Made by a program: the position numbers and the translations under genes. Shown here piece by piece: positions 52,636-62,432 of a DNA stretch of 64,000 nucleotides. The notes under the pieces were generated by a model. That model saw nothing but the letters and a program-made list of their open reading frames with translations. It did not search any database and was not told the origin of the DNA. Each line of letters opens with the position of its first letter. Positions within the stretch are counted from its first letter, which is position 1. Source of the DNA: Lagopus muta (Eukaryota > Chordata > Aves > Galliformes > Phasianidae); contig NC_064440.1 of the NCBI RefSeq assembly GCF_023343835.1, positions 26,667,537 through 26,731,536 on the forward strand, given 5' to 3'.

Positions 52636-55600
52636 GGTCTGTTAGTTTGCAGTGCTTTGTTTCCCATTCCCAAATGCATTCTCAAGTGCATTGCTGGACT
52701 CGTATCACTCAGTTCTCCTGATGGTTTTCCCCGGGGTGCCTATGATCAGACTGTGTTAGAAGATCCAGTTGGCATCTAGATACACATCCTGGGATCTAAT
52801 TTGAGTTCGTCTCCTGTCATGCTCAACCCACTAACCTTAGTCATGAAGGTAGTTTGATCATTTGGAGGCTTGTGAAGCCATGAAATCTAGACTCACAGTG
52901 TCACTGTAGCTCTGTGTTAGTTAGCAGAATTTAAAAGATCATTCCTTCGATACTCTCATTTATTGGTCTTTTCCAGCCCAACTGAGTTGCTGTCTTCCCC
53001 TACTGTTCAGCAGAGCAATTTCCATCTCTGCTGTTATCGCAGGACCTTTTCTGTGAAGAGCTTTGACCATATTGGGATGATCAGCATTCTTACAGTTAAG
53101 GCCATGCAAATCTGGTGTAAGATTAGATCATGTTCTAGTCAAGGCACTGAGGTTCTCTTGGTTCAGTCAAGAGCAGTTACATCCATCGCTTGTTGTAAGT
53201 ACATGAATTTTGTTTTCGTGTATACTCCAGGGTGGTCTCAAATACAAGTGTCTGATTTAAAATAGTCACAGCTTATCGTTGAAAATGCTTACGTATCTCA
53301 AGAAGTTCAAGTACCTGCAGTGAAGTTGTGATTGGATCTCCTAAGCTTCAGGTTAGCTCTGTCTCCTTCAAGTTCTTCCACTTTTCCGTTGCAGTGGATT
53401 TGGGTTTGATAGCTAAACTTTTCATTCATTTAGTAAGATTTTTTTTTTTTTTTCCCCACTAAGAGCTCTGTACTTGGCAAAGTGGATAGAATAGTTGATG
53501 AGTGAATTCTCTTGATTTCTTCATTTGAGATAACAAGATTTGAGATAATGCTTTTCTAGGTTGCTTAATGGAATTCATGTAGTCTCTGATTCTTCTCACA
53601 TCTGTTTAACTCTCTTAAGAATCACTTAGCATGTGACATTTCAATGGATAATATTTCAGCTTTGTTGTAAACAAGCATCCTCGGGTTTTTCAAGGGGTCA
53701 GCCAAACTCCTAGCATCTACAAAGGCAGTTTGAATCACAGCTGGGTCCTTTTTGGTCTCCACTTACCATTCTGGCAATCCCTCGGCATTGTATCTGTCCA
53801 TAAAAGGGTGTTTCCAGATGCAGTTACCTTTGCAAGGAAGATGCAAGGGATGATGCCCTCCATCTTGTGTTTTTCCTGATTTATTTATTTTGCATGTTAA
53901 ATATGATTTCAGCATTTCCATTTTGGTTATGGAATAATTTTTCCTTTACTTTTTTTTTTTTGTTCTTTTTTTTCCTTGGCATCGTGTGTAATTCATAACA
54001 AAAATTGTCTTTTACACGATGTTCTTTCTGCCTACCCACAAAATGCAGACAGGAACAGACTCCAGGTGATCCCAAAAGCAGTGATTGAGGAAGATAAGCA
54101 ACCTCTGCTTGGGAATGGAAGTCTCCTTAATTGAACAAAGCTTATTGTCAGTTCCCGTTAGAGAGCTGGACAGCTGGAACTGTGCTTTGGGATTAGAACA
54201 CTGTAGCCTGTGCAGTATGGTAACATTGCTGAGAAGTGTCCTTGTTGCTGAAATCTGGATATCTGTTCTTTCTTTTGTCAGGAAATGTGCCATCACACAA
54301 TTTTTGTGCTTTGAGAAATCAGGTCGCATCTTATAATGAAATCCTTCTGTTGTTTTTAGTGCTTGGATCCTGTTTCAGCTAAATATGAGTATGTGGAGGT
54401 TACCAATGAAAATCTCCCACAGTGTGAAGTTACCTTTGGACATTTGAAGATTATAAAAAAAATTATTTGCTGGTAATTGGAGTTGTCTGTGTTCAGTAAT
54501 CAATATGCATGTTATCTTCTGTACCCCTTCCCATCTACCCCAGCACCAGCCTGTGATTCTTTGTTTGAGAGTTGAGGTGGCACAAGACACGCTCTTTCCC
54601 ATGTTCTTTCCTTTGAATGTTTTGAGTTTCTGAAGATCAGAAATGATCTTTCCTTCTTCTTTATGGCTTTTGCATTGGTCAACAAATACTGTTAAGTAAA
54701 TCATCTTAAAAAAATAATTTCAGGTTCTAATGTGATACCAGAAGGTGGTACAATGTACTTAACAACTTCAAGTGGATATCCTTATATTTACCATAATGGA
54801 GTGGCTTATTTTCATACTCCTGAAGTTGCTTCTGTTCAGCAGCCATGGCCAGTAAGTAATTGATTTTTTTGTATGTATGTTTTACTGAGGTGATGAATGC
54901 AGAGTTTCCAAGTCTCTTACTTCCAGTTTCTCCAGCTACAGCTGGAGTACAGAGCTACAGTATCTTTGGTATTTAAATGGTTTCCTTCTTGTATTCAGAT
55001 TAAAAATACATTACTTAAGGTTATTGTTCTTATAGTTTATTGTTCTTGTGTGGGAGGGCTTTGCTTTGATGTGACTGAGCGGGACAGAATTCATTCAGAA
55101 TCAGTGTGGTCATTGCTCCAGAAGTTTTGTTACTGGGGATTTGTTGGTGCTTGGGATCCATGCTTGGCTTCATTTATTATTGCCCCATGAGTGAGGTGTT
55201 CCTGGCTGCAGTGGCCAATATATTGAATATAAAAGGAGAACTTAATGCTAAAACTTAAGCAGTTTTTTGCACTGTTCCATCCATACTCCTCTTTTTTTTC
55301 CTTCTGTCTGTCCGAGATTATGCTGCTGCTTATTTTAGGAGGAAGAATGCAGTAGGTTAATTACTTGGCTTTAATGGGTATGGGGAGATTGACCCCTTTC
55401 TTTCACTGATGTTTTTCTGACCCTACAAAAAACAAAAGCAAATTTCCAGCTAGTTTAGTTATTTAAACTGAATCACCGCCCGACCAGATGAGTGCTGGGG
55501 CTGGTGTAAGGAAAGGACTTGGAAAATGGAAGATGGGATGGGACTATGAGAGGATAGGAATAGATCACTGATAATTTGTATTGGCTAAAATTGTTACAGG

Positions 55601-58600
55601 AATGTACGTATAGTGAGGACATAATGGCTGAGCTTAAGCAATTCCAGAAAGCACTTGTTACTGTGATAACAAGATAGGTTTTTGCTTCATCTGTAGTGTA
55701 GGCCCCCTTGCAAAAATGTTAAAATATGTTGTTAAAATATGGTCAGTCCATTTTTTAAAGGGTAGTAGATACAATCCAGCAGGTACTATTGAAGATTGGG
55801 TCTTAACAGAAGCGACAAATGAGGAAGTTGCTGCATTGACTTGTAACTGTTCTGTCTTTTCAAGTCACGCACTGTTTCCAGCTCACCTGTGGTTTTAACG
55901 CAACCAGTTTATCAGCCTCCTACTTGCCATTATCAGGTATGTTTGCCAATGAGTTTCAGAGCAGCAGTATTCTTTTCAGTCAGCTGTGCAATTTTGTTTG
56001 CAGCACAGTCTGTTCTGTTTATTCTTGAAAAATAAGAAACAACTCGGTGAAACAGATTTCAATTTCATTGAAGACTTTTTTCTCCCCCTGCCCATAGAGT
56101 ACAGTTTCTACCTTCCTATTTAATTACATGGAAATTGAATAAATTGGAATCTTCTTGGTTGCTAGAAAACTGGCTTAGTATCATTCTTAAGGATCTTTTA
56201 ATTGTTCTAAGCCAAATTCCTGCTCAAAGCAATAATGGTTAGGTGGAGATCATTCAGGGGCTTTTTTTATTGCATATTTTTATTCTTGTATAGGAGAATT
56301 TTTAGAGTTCTAATACGCGTTTGTCAGCTCTTGTGCTCTGAACACCTTTGAGTCTGACTTACTCATATTTCTACCCTCCCAATATGTAGTTGTAGCCAGT
56401 AGTAATTACATCATGACTCCTTTATCCTTTTTAAGGTTTTGCGAAGCCATTTCAGTTGTTATCCTGATTTGTCTATTCTACAGTCCCTTAACCAGCTTGG
56501 CAGCCCACTGCTGAGCTTAGGCAATTTGTCTTGTATGCTGGAAAGTTGGCTGTATTGGGTGTCTTTTTTTAAGTAATCACATTTCTTAGATGCTTCATTA
56601 TTCATTATTATGAGATGCCCAGCTGAGTGGTAGTAGACAAAATTCTTGAATTGAGGGTTTACGTAAATCATATTTGTTCCTTTTAATAAGATTGTAATGA
56701 AGATTTGGGATATTTTTGGTTCTAATACATGAGAAAGGTGTATGTCTTTACATATGTTTTTAATTATGTAAGTGATATCTTTCTTCTGTCCTTGAATTTA
56801 GGCACCAACGCAGTGTCTTCCAGGTCAGTGGCAGTGGTCTGTTTCACAGGTAAACACCATTTGTAGTTCTAGTATTTTACCCTTAGTTTCCAGTTAGTTT
56901 AAAAGCAGGGTATGCTTATCAAGTGCTCTTAAGTTTGTTTGCAAATCAAATGCAAAAATTACTAATTGTAGCACTGTTGAAATAAATAGCTATATTTTAT
57001 CAATTAATCTGCAGCACTAGTAGGATAGAAGACAAAATGTAGCATTTATTGAAATGTAAAATGTAAACTTCTTTTAAGGAAGAATTTTCCCTTCTTCCTT
57101 TGGCAAGGGGTTTTTATTACTTTATCAGAGACTTTCAAAAGTGTGTCTAAACTACTACATTGTGCCTGATAGGAGAAATGAATGTTAACTAGCTCATTAC
57201 CTGGTAATAACTGACATTTTAGTAGTTTAGTAGTAGTAGAAGCTGGTAAGCATGCAAGTATGGCAAAATTAGACCCAGGCCTTTGAAGCAGGAGAAAAAA
57301 TGTGATATTTTGTGGGGGATATACTTCACAATTTTCTGACCTGTGTAGCAGAGGCTCTTAATGTGGAAACCTTGTCGCTGAGGGAATTTAGAATTTAAAG
57401 CTGAAAGAATAACCAGGACTGTTGAACAATTAAAATGTGTCTTTATAACTTCAGTACTGGCTAGTCATATTCTTATTATGTTCTTCATGTTCTTATTAGT
57501 CCACTGTGAGTATCAGTTGGCTGCTTGGAAATTTAAGTGCCAAATTGTTAGGTTTGATGTGCATCAATTATGAGTTATATAGTTCTAAATTTTGGATCCC
57601 TTTCTGGTAGCACCTGCTGCCAACAAAGGGTAGGGTACTTCTCTTGAGCAATGGGATCAGGCAGTCCTGCACTTAGACTGCAGGCTTAGCTCTTCCAAGA
57701 TAACAGACTGACTGACTCGTCTAGGGATCTTCTCTCTTGTTGTAAAGAGAGAAAATGCAAGGTCTGTTCAGATAGCTAGCTGACTAAACCGAAGATGTGT
57801 CAGGAGTTTAGTGCTTTCAGTGCATAGACATGGGTAAACTTAAGCATTCAAATTATTGTGGTTCGTATTTTAAGAGAAAATGTATTTTTTATTTAACTCT
57901 CTGCAAGAGAATTACAACTGGTCTAGTTTTACATATGGAGGCTGGTGGCCCTGCCTGCGGCAGGGATGCTGGAGCTCAATGATCCTTGAGGTCCCTTCCA
58001 ACCTAGGCCATTTTATGGTTCTGTGTACTATGTGATTTTGACAGTGTCTGTTCTATAGAGCTTAGGATTTTTCCAGCAGTGTTTTGGAAAATCTAAATGA
58101 AATATGGTAAACTTTTTAAGAAGAGCTTAAAAGACATTTTTCTTCTTTCCTGCTATCCAGCTTCACTAAGTACTCCCCATCAGCTGGTTTTCTTAAATTA
58201 GCAAAGCTGAATTTGACACTTTCATTAAAAGTTTTAACTTTAACTTGTTTATATGTAGCAAAAATGGCAGTAAAGCAAGATTTGCTAGATATAGTGCAAG
58301 AATTAAATGATTTATGGAAGCATTGTGTTTTATTTCAGTCTCCAACCTCTTCACCTTCGTTGTTTTATCTGCACCCATCTGAAGTTATTTATCAGCCAGT
58401 AGGGATTGCCCAGGAAGGTGGTTGCGTACCTTCTCCTTTCCTTCTAGTGGAAGCTGCAGTTCCTGAGGTATTTCTATGAACAATTTTATTCTTAGTCATA
58501 GCATTTATCTGCAGTTGAAAAACACACTTCAGTTTTAGCACAGGTAGTTCAGAGCATTTGGGTCAACTGTTTGTCTAGTGTCCCCCAAACCTGCGCTGCT

Positions 58601-60075
58601 GCTCTGCTGATTGGTTTGAGTTGTCTTATGGTTAGAGTATCTCTTCCATTTTCTAGGAGGATGCCTTAATTCTGGAGTACCTTAGAAGGTCACAGGGTAT
58701 CTGACAAACAGCAGTATAAAGGATAGTCATTTTATTTGAAAATAAAAAACAAAACAGGAGTCCCTCACAATGCTGAATTAATCTACTCAAAAAATGTCAA
58801 TTTTGTTACATACTTTTTACATGTAAGTACAGGCTAGTTCCTGAATAATCTGGAGGCTGGGGTGGATTAAGAGTAGTTGAGTGACCTCAGTTTCTTCTGC
58901 TCTTCCTTGCTATGCTTTTCCTGCTTCTGTATCAATAGCTGTTCCAATTCCAAGAGGTTGCTTACGTATAATAAGGCTATTTATGATTGGGTATGAAAAA
59001 TGACAGTAGTTGGCTACAGAAAGTCTTATTTTAAAGAATTGAACATGTGTTACAAATAATGGCTATTCTTCTGCTTTGTTAATTCAGTTCTCCTTAACAG
59101 GGATATCAGAGTAAATGGTAAATTAGGGCAGTAATCAAGTATTTTTTTAAAAGTTGAGGAGAATTTTATTGCTACAAGAGAAAAGTTCCACAACTGATAC
59201 TCCATACATCTTTGGTGAGAAATCGTGACACACATGATTTCCCTTCAAAAATTCTTTGTGAATAAAACAAGGCTTTGGTTGTTGGGGTTTTTCTTCCTTT
59301 ATAAAATGCATGAATGTCACTATTAAGTGTATAGTCATGAATCTCACTGTCGTTGTTTTAGCTCTTGTATTTCATAAATCGGATCTAATCAGATAGTTCT
59401 GAATTTATATAGAGAGAAATTTAGAGTATAGGAACAATAAGCAGAAAAGCATGAAATTAGTTGAGGAATATTTGGCTGTATCGTGCTCTTAGTTCACAGT
59501 TGTATCGTTTGCTAGTTTTAAAAGAAGCATTATGTGGAAATGCAGAAGACAACGTAAAATTCGAAGAGAGGCCTTTGTGTTATTTAAGTGTAAATAGTCT
59601 GAAAAAGAATTCCCAACACTGTTACACTTTGCTAATCTGCACACTGAAACTCGGTTCCAGTTAGAGCTGAGTGAACTGGATTTGTACTGCAGAAGTGCTT
59701 TTTGGCACTTATCTAAGTAAAGTAGCTTAGAGATGAAGACCTGACAGTGGTCTAAATAAATTGTATTTACTTAACTTTGATACAGCGAGGAAGACTTAAG
59801 TTTAAATATTGAGTTTTCAGTTTCTGAACAGTTGTTCATGGTTTGCATGGTTATGTTAGACCACAGTTTGAAGTGTTAAGGGGTCTAAATTAGTGTGGAA
59901 GTTTTCCAGGAGTAAAAAAATATATACTTTTCTGCTCACTTCTGTTTGTTTTTTTTTCCTTTCTTCTTTATTCCAGCCATTTTCTGATCATGGAGTTCAA
60001 GCAACCCCTCACCAGCCTTTTGCCCAGAATGCTGTAGCCATGCCTGCACCTGTGAGTCAAACTAAGCAAGTTAAA
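41883..60075 (+). CDS. BOLL: BOLL (boule homologue, DAZ-family RNA-binding protein), ten exons, terminal exon beyond the window
   Basis: BOLL is a germ-cell cytoplasmic RNA-binding protein that binds mRNA 3' UTRs, promotes translation and is needed for male meiosis and spermatogenesis in many animals. Ten exons join in frame to 861 nt (287 codons). Residues about 39-118 form one RRM, with RNP2 IFVGGI (exon 2) and RNP1 KGYGFITF (split across exons 3 and 4). Residues about 195-240 contain the DAZ-type repeat (QPVYQPPTCHYQ, then PGQWQWSV), followed by a Pro/Gln-rich tail with PSEVIYQPVGIAQ and SDHGVQAT. Length fits: human BOLL is about 283-295 aa, and a short last exon (about 7 codons plus stop in human) is not found up to base 64000. 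The RRM is much better conserved than the N- and C-terminal parts. All introns are GT/AG, though the exon 3 donor is weak. DAZL is excluded by the tail motifs. Confidence 0.96.
41901..42807 (+). other. BOLL: BOLL intron 1
   Basis: 907 bp. The first ~390 bp are still CpG island, with the YY1-like motif and inverted repeat; the rest is AT-rich. The acceptor is a tandem CAGCAG. Confidence 0.85.
42808..42951 (+). CDS. BOLL: BOLL exon 2, N-terminal linker and RNP2
   Basis: 144 nt, phase 0 at both ends. It encodes QTANETQTESL..., SPVPLNNPTGAPRFGTVTPN and the RNP2 motif in RIFVGGIDFK. The acceptor is NAGNAG (42805-42810), so the first glutamine may be present or skipped. The human short-isoform start methionine is replaced by Thr (ACA, 42823-42825). 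Confidence 0.95.
42952..45864 (+). other. BOLL: BOLL intron 2
   Basis: 2.9 kb, donor GTATTT, acceptor atttactag. AT-rich with a TG/CA-rich patch near 45389-45470. No dispersed repeat or extra exon recognised. Confidence 0.9.
45865..45956 (+). CDS. BOLL: BOLL exon 3, middle of RRM
   Basis: 92 nt, phase 0 in and phase 2 out: TNEHDLRKFFAQYGCVREVK, then IVNDRAGISK plus two bases of a Gly codon. The donor is GTTGGT, weaker than the consensus, with a competing GTATAG four bases on at 45961 that would shift the frame. Confidence 0.95.
45957..48150 (+). other. BOLL: BOLL intron 3
   Basis: 2.2 kb, acceptor tttttatttag. AT-rich; no repeat family or coding signal recognised. Confidence 0.9.
48151..48205 (+). 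CDS. BOLL: BOLL exon 4, RNP1
   Basis: 55 nt: the last base of the split Gly codon, then YGFITFETQEDAQKILQE, ending phase 0 before GTGAGT. It carries most of the RNP1 motif, with the aromatic residues that stack on RNA. Confidence 0.96.
48206..51272 (+). other. BOLL: BOLL intron 4
   Basis: 3.1 kb, donor GTGAGT, acceptor aaaaattctag. It contains a sense CR1 3' fragment (about 48388-48786); the rest is AT-rich without recognised features. Confidence 0.9.
48388..48786 (+). mobile_element. CR1 LINE 3' fragment in BOLL intron 4
   Basis: Begins with the ORF2 tail (gaggacaagctgagggagct), continues through the 3' UTR (agaagaagacaaatttaggt, gtgctggagcaggtcgccca) and ends aaggtcccctccaacctgtg and ccattctatga. 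About 400 bp, sense to BOLL. It is close to CR1 consensus with small indels. Confidence 0.92.
51273..51348 (+). CDS. BOLL: BOLL exon 5, end of RRM
   Basis: 76 nt, phase 0 in and phase 1 out: AKKLNYKDKKLNIGPAIRKQ, then QTRIP plus one base. It completes the beta4 region of the RRM; the GPAIRKQ segment is characteristic of BOLL/DAZL. Confidence 0.96.
52577..52634 (+). repeat. T-rich and (GTT)n simple repeat
   Basis: A T run, a short CTT run and another T run lead into about ten GTT units. Read on the minus strand this is an (AAC)n plus A-rich tract, as expected of the mutated A-tail of a minus-strand retrocopy lying to its right. Confidence 0.9.
52640..53880 (-). pseudogene. degraded coding-like block, candidate retrocopy of unknown parent
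   Basis: I do not recognise the parent gene. On the minus strand, several protein-like open runs follow one another, broken by stops and frame changes: 53762-53625 (46 codons, containing KKDPAVIQTAFVDARSLADP), a run around 53390-53300 (KVEELEGDRANLKL), a run around 53300-53190 in another frame (LELLEIRKHF, TLVFETTLEYTRKQ), and 53127-52963 (55 codons, containing HPNMVKALHRKG). The text reads like a normal cytoplasmic protein rather than random AT-rich translation. The A-rich/(AAC)n tract lies at its expected 3' side. It could be a processed pseudogene or an old retroelement body. The 5' limit is unclear; other open runs on this strand continue to 54329 and 54704. Confidence 0.45.
54724..54851 (+). 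CDS. BOLL: BOLL exon 6
   Basis: 128 nt, phase 1 in and phase 0 out: completes Arg, then SNVIPEGGTMYLTTSSGYPY and IYHNGVAYFHTPEVASVQQP, then WP. This Tyr-rich segment after the RRM is typical of BOLL. Confidence 0.96.
54852..55864 (+). other. BOLL: BOLL intron 6
   Basis: 1.0 kb, donor GTAAGT, acceptor gtcttttcaag. Nothing further recognised. Confidence 0.9.
55865..55936 (+). CDS. BOLL: BOLL exon 7, first half of the DAZ-type repeat
   Basis: 72 nt, phase 0 both ends, exactly 24 codons: SRTVSSSPVVLTQ, then PVYQPPTCHYQ. A 24-residue exon matches the DAZ-repeat unit length known in the family. Being symmetric, it could be skipped without frame loss. Confidence 0.95.
55937..56801 (+). other. BOLL: BOLL intron 7
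   Basis: 865 bp, donor GTATGT, acceptor cttgaatttag. Nothing further recognised. Confidence 0.9.
56802..56849 (+). CDS. BOLL: BOLL exon 8
   Basis: 48 nt, 16 codons in phase 0: APTQCLPGQWQWSVSQ. The PGQWQWSV core is diagnostic for BOLL. Symmetric, so skippable in frame. Confidence 0.95.
56850..58338 (+). other. BOLL: BOLL intron 8
   Basis: 1.5 kb, donor GTAAAC, acceptor ttttatttcag. Contains a short CR1 tail near its middle (57938-58022). Confidence 0.9.
57938..58022 (+). mobile_element. CR1 LINE terminal fragment in BOLL intron 8
   Basis: About 85 bp: gaggctggtggccctgcctg, then atgatccttgaggtcccttc, then ccattttatggttctgtg. This is the extreme 3' end of CR1 in sense, with a mutated terminal motif. 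Confidence 0.8.
58339..58467 (+). CDS. BOLL: BOLL exon 9
   Basis: 129 nt, 43 codons in phase 0: SPTSSPSLFYLHPSEVIYQP, then VGIAQEGGCVPSPFLLVEAA, then VPE. The PSEVIYQPV...AQ.GGCVP pattern matches BOLL of other vertebrates. Confidence 0.96.
58468..59976 (+). other. BOLL: BOLL intron 9
   Basis: 1.5 kb, donor GTATTT, acceptor tttattccag after a long pyrimidine tract. Nothing further recognised. Confidence 0.9.
59977..60075 (+). CDS. BOLL: BOLL exon 10 (last coding exon in the window)
   Basis: 99 nt, 33 codons in phase 0: PFSDHGVQATPHQPFAQNAV, then AMPAPVSQTKQVK, then donor GTAAGC. In human a short terminal exon follows; nothing similar was found to the end of the window. Confidence 0.95.
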
Positions 60076-60206
60076 GTAAGCATGGTAGTCTTTGGAAGGG
60101 GGTCAGGAAGAGGGGAAAGGATCAGTCTTTTATTAATAGATTAATAATTAAGGAAAATGGTAATGCTTCAGAGAAAGTGATTTTTTTTCTTCACATGAGA
60201 CTTTCT

Positions 60207-60285
60207 TAGATAGAGATTATAGATAGATAGAGATATCTATCTAGATATCTAGATATCTATTACAGATTTAGATAGAGATGGAGAT
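60207..60285 (+). repeat. imperfect (GATA)n / AGATATCT palindromic simple repeat
   Basis: Starts with AGATAGAGATTATAGATAG, continues with GATAGATAGAGATATC and several overlapping AGATATCT palindromes, and fades into GATAGAGATGGAGA. Confidence 0.9.
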
Positions 60286-60660
60286 TGGGCATAGAGATTA
60301 CTCTTTTTTTTAAATTTTTTTTGAAACAGCTTATGGAAATTAAAAAAGAAAAAGGCAGTTATTGTGATACTTGAATTAGAGAACTGCAAATGAAGGTATA
60401 TTTTGAGAGAAAATTGTTACGAATTCTTTGTCTCTGTCTTGAGAAACTGAAGTCATTTCTTACAGTGTTAGGCAAGCACCTCTTGTTATGGCAAGGTGGA
60501 GTTTTAGAACAGGATGCAAAACTGTTTAGATTGATCACCTACACGTGTCTACTCTGCAGTTCTGGTTCTGAACGGGCATTCTAAAAAGTGATTTTTCTAT
60601 GTCACCTAATACAAGGTTTTGCTTGAGCGTCGATTTGAGAACCTTTTGCCTAAATTACAT

Positions 60661-60795
60661 AGGTTGCTCTGAAAGGAATGTCTGCTAATTATTTCCATGG
60701 AAACTGCAACAGATACAAGGACCACAATGTTATTATTTGATGGAGCAAATTTTCAGCTACTAAACACTATTTTTCAACTTAGTCACTATCTTGCT
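60661..60795 (+). mobile_element. mariner-like DNA transposon fragment (avian Galluhop/Mariner type)
   Basis: Begins after a TA dinucleotide with aggttgctctgaaaggaatg, then atttccatggaaactgcaac and gagcaaattttcagctacta. From memory this matches one end of the short mariner-type elements common in galliform genomes. Only one end is present, with no transposase frame. Family assignment is from recall and needs a repeat search. Confidence 0.5.
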
Positions 60796-60799
60796 ACAG

Positions 60800-62432
60800 C
60801 ACGTATAGAAAAGGTACTCACTGAGTTCTTTGTCTCAGTCTTCACTGGCAGCCACACTTGTTGTTTATCTCACATTCCTGAACCTTGTATCCTTGAACCA
60901 GTAAGTTGAGGCTGGGGTAGCAATTGTCAAGAGAAAAGCAAGTCTGAGACCATCTCATGAGACTGAATGTGTATTAGTCTATGGGGCCAAATGCATCCCT
61001 GAGTCCTGAAGGAGCTGGCTGGTGTGATTGCCTGGCAGCTCTCCATCATATCTGAAAAGTCATGACTGTCAGATGAAGTCCCTGGTGACTGGAAAAAGGG
61101 AAACGCTACTCCCACTTCTAAGAAAGGGAGAAAGGAAGATGTGGAGCTACAGAAGTGAGCCTCACCTTTGTGCCTGAAAAGATCATGGAACGCATCCTCC
61201 TGGAAGACATGTTAAGGCACAGAGGTGATCTGAGACAGCAAGTACGGTTTCACCAAGGGCAGATTGTGGCTGAACAAAGCTGCCTACGATGGAGTGACTG
61301 CACTAGTGAGCAAAGAAATGGTAACTGGTGTTGTATACCTGGATTTCTGCAAGGCCTTTGACATGGTCCTACGCAACATCTTTATTGCTAAAATGGAAGA
61401 GAGATGTGTTAGAAGAGTGGACTATTTTTTGGATAAGAATTGGTTGGAAGGTCACAGCAGGAGTGTTGTGGTCAATGGCTTATGTCCACGTGGAGGCCAA
61501 CGTTGGGTGGTTTCCCCCAGGGTTTCATCTTGACTAGATGATGGAATCAAGTGCACCCTTAGCGAGTCTGCAGAAAACACCAAGTTGAGGGAGTGGTTTA
61601 GTTCAACAGAAGGAGGAGATGCTATCCAGAGGGACCTGAGCGAGCCTGAAAACAGTCCATGTAAACCTAATGAGGTTAAGCAAGGCCAGGTGTATTGTGT
61701 TGCACTTGGGTCAGGGCAATCCCAAGTATGAGTACACTCAGGGAGAACTCTTTTAAGGGTAGCATCATCAGAAAGGGTTGGGGGTCCTGGTAAATTAAAC
61801 ACGTAACATGAGCCAGCAGTGTGTGCTTGTGACTCAGAGGACCAACTGCATCCTGGCTTGCATCAAATGAGAGGAGGCCACCAGGGCAAGGGATTGTCCC
61901 CCTCTGTGCTTATGAATCTCCATCTGGAGTACTGCATCCAGGTCTGGCACCTCAAACATGACAAGGATGCGGAGCTTTTGTGGTGGGACCAGAGAAGGGC
62001 CATGAAGATGATCAGAGGGCTGGAGCACCTCTCCTGTGAAGACGGGTTGGGGGAGCTGGGCTTGTTCAGCTTCATTAAGAGAAGGCTCAGGGGAAATGTC
62101 ATGGCAACTTTCCAGAGCTTGAAGAGAGCTTAGGTGCAGAAGAGAATAGGTAGTGAAGGAACATAAGAGAATGGCTTTAAGCTAAAAGAAGGGGAATTTA
62201 GATTTGATGTGAGAGTGAAATTTTCCACTGAAAGAAGGATGAGATGCTGGAACAGGCTGCTGAGGGAAGTTATGAATGCCTTTTCCCTGGAGATGTTCAT
62301 GACCAGGTTGGATAAGACTGGACAATTGTACCTGATTTAGAGGTTGACAGCCCTGCCTGTGGCAGGAAACTAGCTGGGACTAGATAATCTTTATGGTCCC
62401 TTCCAACCCAATCCATCCTACAGTTCTATGAC
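60800..62432 (+). mobile_element. CR1 LINE, 5'-truncated, degraded ORF2 and 3' end, in BOLL intron 10
   Basis: Pieces of CR1 ORF2 occur in order and in several frames: EFFVSVFTGSHT (about 60820), VYLDFCKAFDMVLRNI (about 61330-61380), a linker with SESAENTKLRE-like text (about 61565), then LHLEYCIQVW and GLGELGLFSFIKRRLRGN (about 61915-62100). It ends ggtcccttccaacccaatcc and cagttctatga. The RT core is damaged by deletions and stops, so it cannot be active. It is more diverged than the PLCL1-intron copy. Confidence 0.9.

Larger units (their letters stand above)
51349..54723 (+). other. BOLL: BOLL intron 5
   Basis: 3.4 kb, donor GTATGT, acceptor aataatttcag. Its central part (about 52400-53880) is richer in GC than the rest and carries a degraded coding-like block on the opposite strand, with a (GTT)n/T-rich tract at 52577-52634. 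Confidence 0.88.
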
